Source of the DNA: Chitinophagaceae bacterium
GTDB taxonomy: Bacteria; Bacteroidota; Bacteroidia; Chitinophagales; Chitinophagaceae
DNA length: 5,676 nt
Direction of reading: 5' to 3'
Assembly (NCBI GenBank): GCA_947463105.1
Contig: CANHSD010000183.1
Coordinates: 1-5,676, forward strand
The position numbers were made by a program, and so were the translations under genes. Below, one piece after another: positions 5,198-5,676 of this stretch. How positions within the stretch are numbered: position 1 is the stretch's first letter; every line of letters begins with the position of its first letter. The notes beneath the pieces were generated by a model. That model was not told the origin of the DNA, made no database searches, and was given only the letters and a program-made list of their open reading frames with translations.

Positions 5198-5676
5198 ATG
5201 AAATATTACATTATAGCGGGTGAGGCCTCAGGAGACCTGCATGCAAGCAGGTTGATCAGGGCCATCAAGCAGAATGACAGCCAGGCTAGTTTTCGGGCCT
5301 GGGGCGGAGACCTGATGCAGAAAGAAGGGGCAACAATTGTCAAACACTACAGAGACCTGGCATTCATGGGTTTTGCAGAAGTAATCAGCAACCTGCCTAC
5401 GATTTTGGGCAACATGCGTTTTTGCAAAAGCGATATCCTGCAATATCACCCAGATCTCGTCATTTTTGTTGATTATCCCGGCTTCAATATTCCGATGGCA
5501 ACCTTTGCAAAAGAAAAAGGATTCAAAACAGCTTATTATATTTCCCCCCAGGTATGGGCATGGAAAGAAAACAGGGTGAAGACATTGAGGAAAGTGGTAG
5601 ACAAGATGATGGTCATTCTGCCATTTGAAAAAAACTTCTATCAGCGATGGGATTACCCAGTTGATTATGTTGGGCA
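5198..5676 (+). CDS. lpxB: Lipid-A-disaccharide synthase (LpxB), N-terminal 159 codons only
   Basis: LpxB (glycosyltransferase family 19) joins UDP-2,3-diacylglucosamine to lipid X, giving the tetraacyl lipid A disaccharide 1-phosphate and UDP. It acts at the cytoplasmic face of the inner membrane. The reading frame from ATG 5198 runs open to the window end. Clear family motifs are IAGEASGDLHA (6-16), RAWGGDLM (33-40), LAFMGFAEV (54-62), FVDYPGFNIP (90-99), YYISPQVWAWK (113-123) and VILPFEKNFY (139-148), followed by DYVG at the cut end, where the family continues HP. About 40% of the usual 380 or so residues is present; the UDP-sugar-binding C-terminal half is missing because of the window edge. 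The gene implies a Gram-negative cell envelope. The start gives the standard short N terminus (MKYYIIAGEASG) and lacks a Shine-Dalgarno. Confidence 0.96.
   Translation, partial: MKYYIIAGEASGDLHASRLIRAIKQNDSQASFRAWGGDLMQKEGATIVKHYRDLAFMGFAEVISNLPTILGNMRFCKSDILQYHPDLVIFVDYPGFNIPMATFAKEKGFKTAYYISPQVWAWKENRVKTLRKVVDKMMVILPFEKNFYQRWDYPVDYVG

Overview
The window looks like a chromosomal housekeeping segment from a member of the Bacteroidota, most likely the Chitinophagaceae or a close relative. This rests on three things: the sequence style of the topoisomerase IV subunits (e.g. YASYVILERAVP and HPHGDASI in ParC, DYGRGIPLGKLVDVVSKINTG in ParE), the near absence of Shine-Dalgarno sequences before the starts, and a Bacteroidota-type -7 element (TATCTTTG) upstream of parE. 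The family-level placement is an inference from memory of these proteins, not a computed one.

The left two thirds is read on the minus strand, in the order XRE/S24 regulator (3952-3197), parE (3045-1150), a DUF1835/DUF3658 protein (1143-316) and the 5' end of parC (305 to the window edge). The last three are packed with gaps of 6 and 10 nt and surely form one operon that makes the two subunits of topoisomerase IV with an uncharacterised protein between them. The regulator lies 151 nt upstream of parE. That gap carries a good parE -7 element and a perfect 15-bp palindrome, so parE probably has its own promoter, though readthrough from the regulator is possible because no terminator hairpin is visible.

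The right third is read on the plus strand: surE (4081-4890), a 99-residue membrane protein overlapping it by 13 nt (4878-5177), and the 5' part of lpxB (from 5198, cut by the window end). This is a nucleotidase / membrane protein / lipid A synthesis cluster. The two blocks diverge from a 128-bp AT-rich region (3953-4080), which holds a second palindrome (ACTAAA-TAT-TTTAGT) placed inside the likely core promoter of the regulator.

The most interesting element is the regulator. It has a DNA-binding HTH, an Ala-Gly bond at the LexA-type cleavage position and the Ser/Lys dyad of the S24 family at LexA-like spacing, which suggests a self-cleaving repressor beside the topoisomerase IV genes. No mobile elements, tRNA or rRNA genes, or CRISPR arrays were seen. 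There is no gene-free stretch over 300 bases; the longest gaps are 151 and 128 bases and are described as features. Most of the window is ordinary core genome, and I see no clear evidence of a wholly new system.
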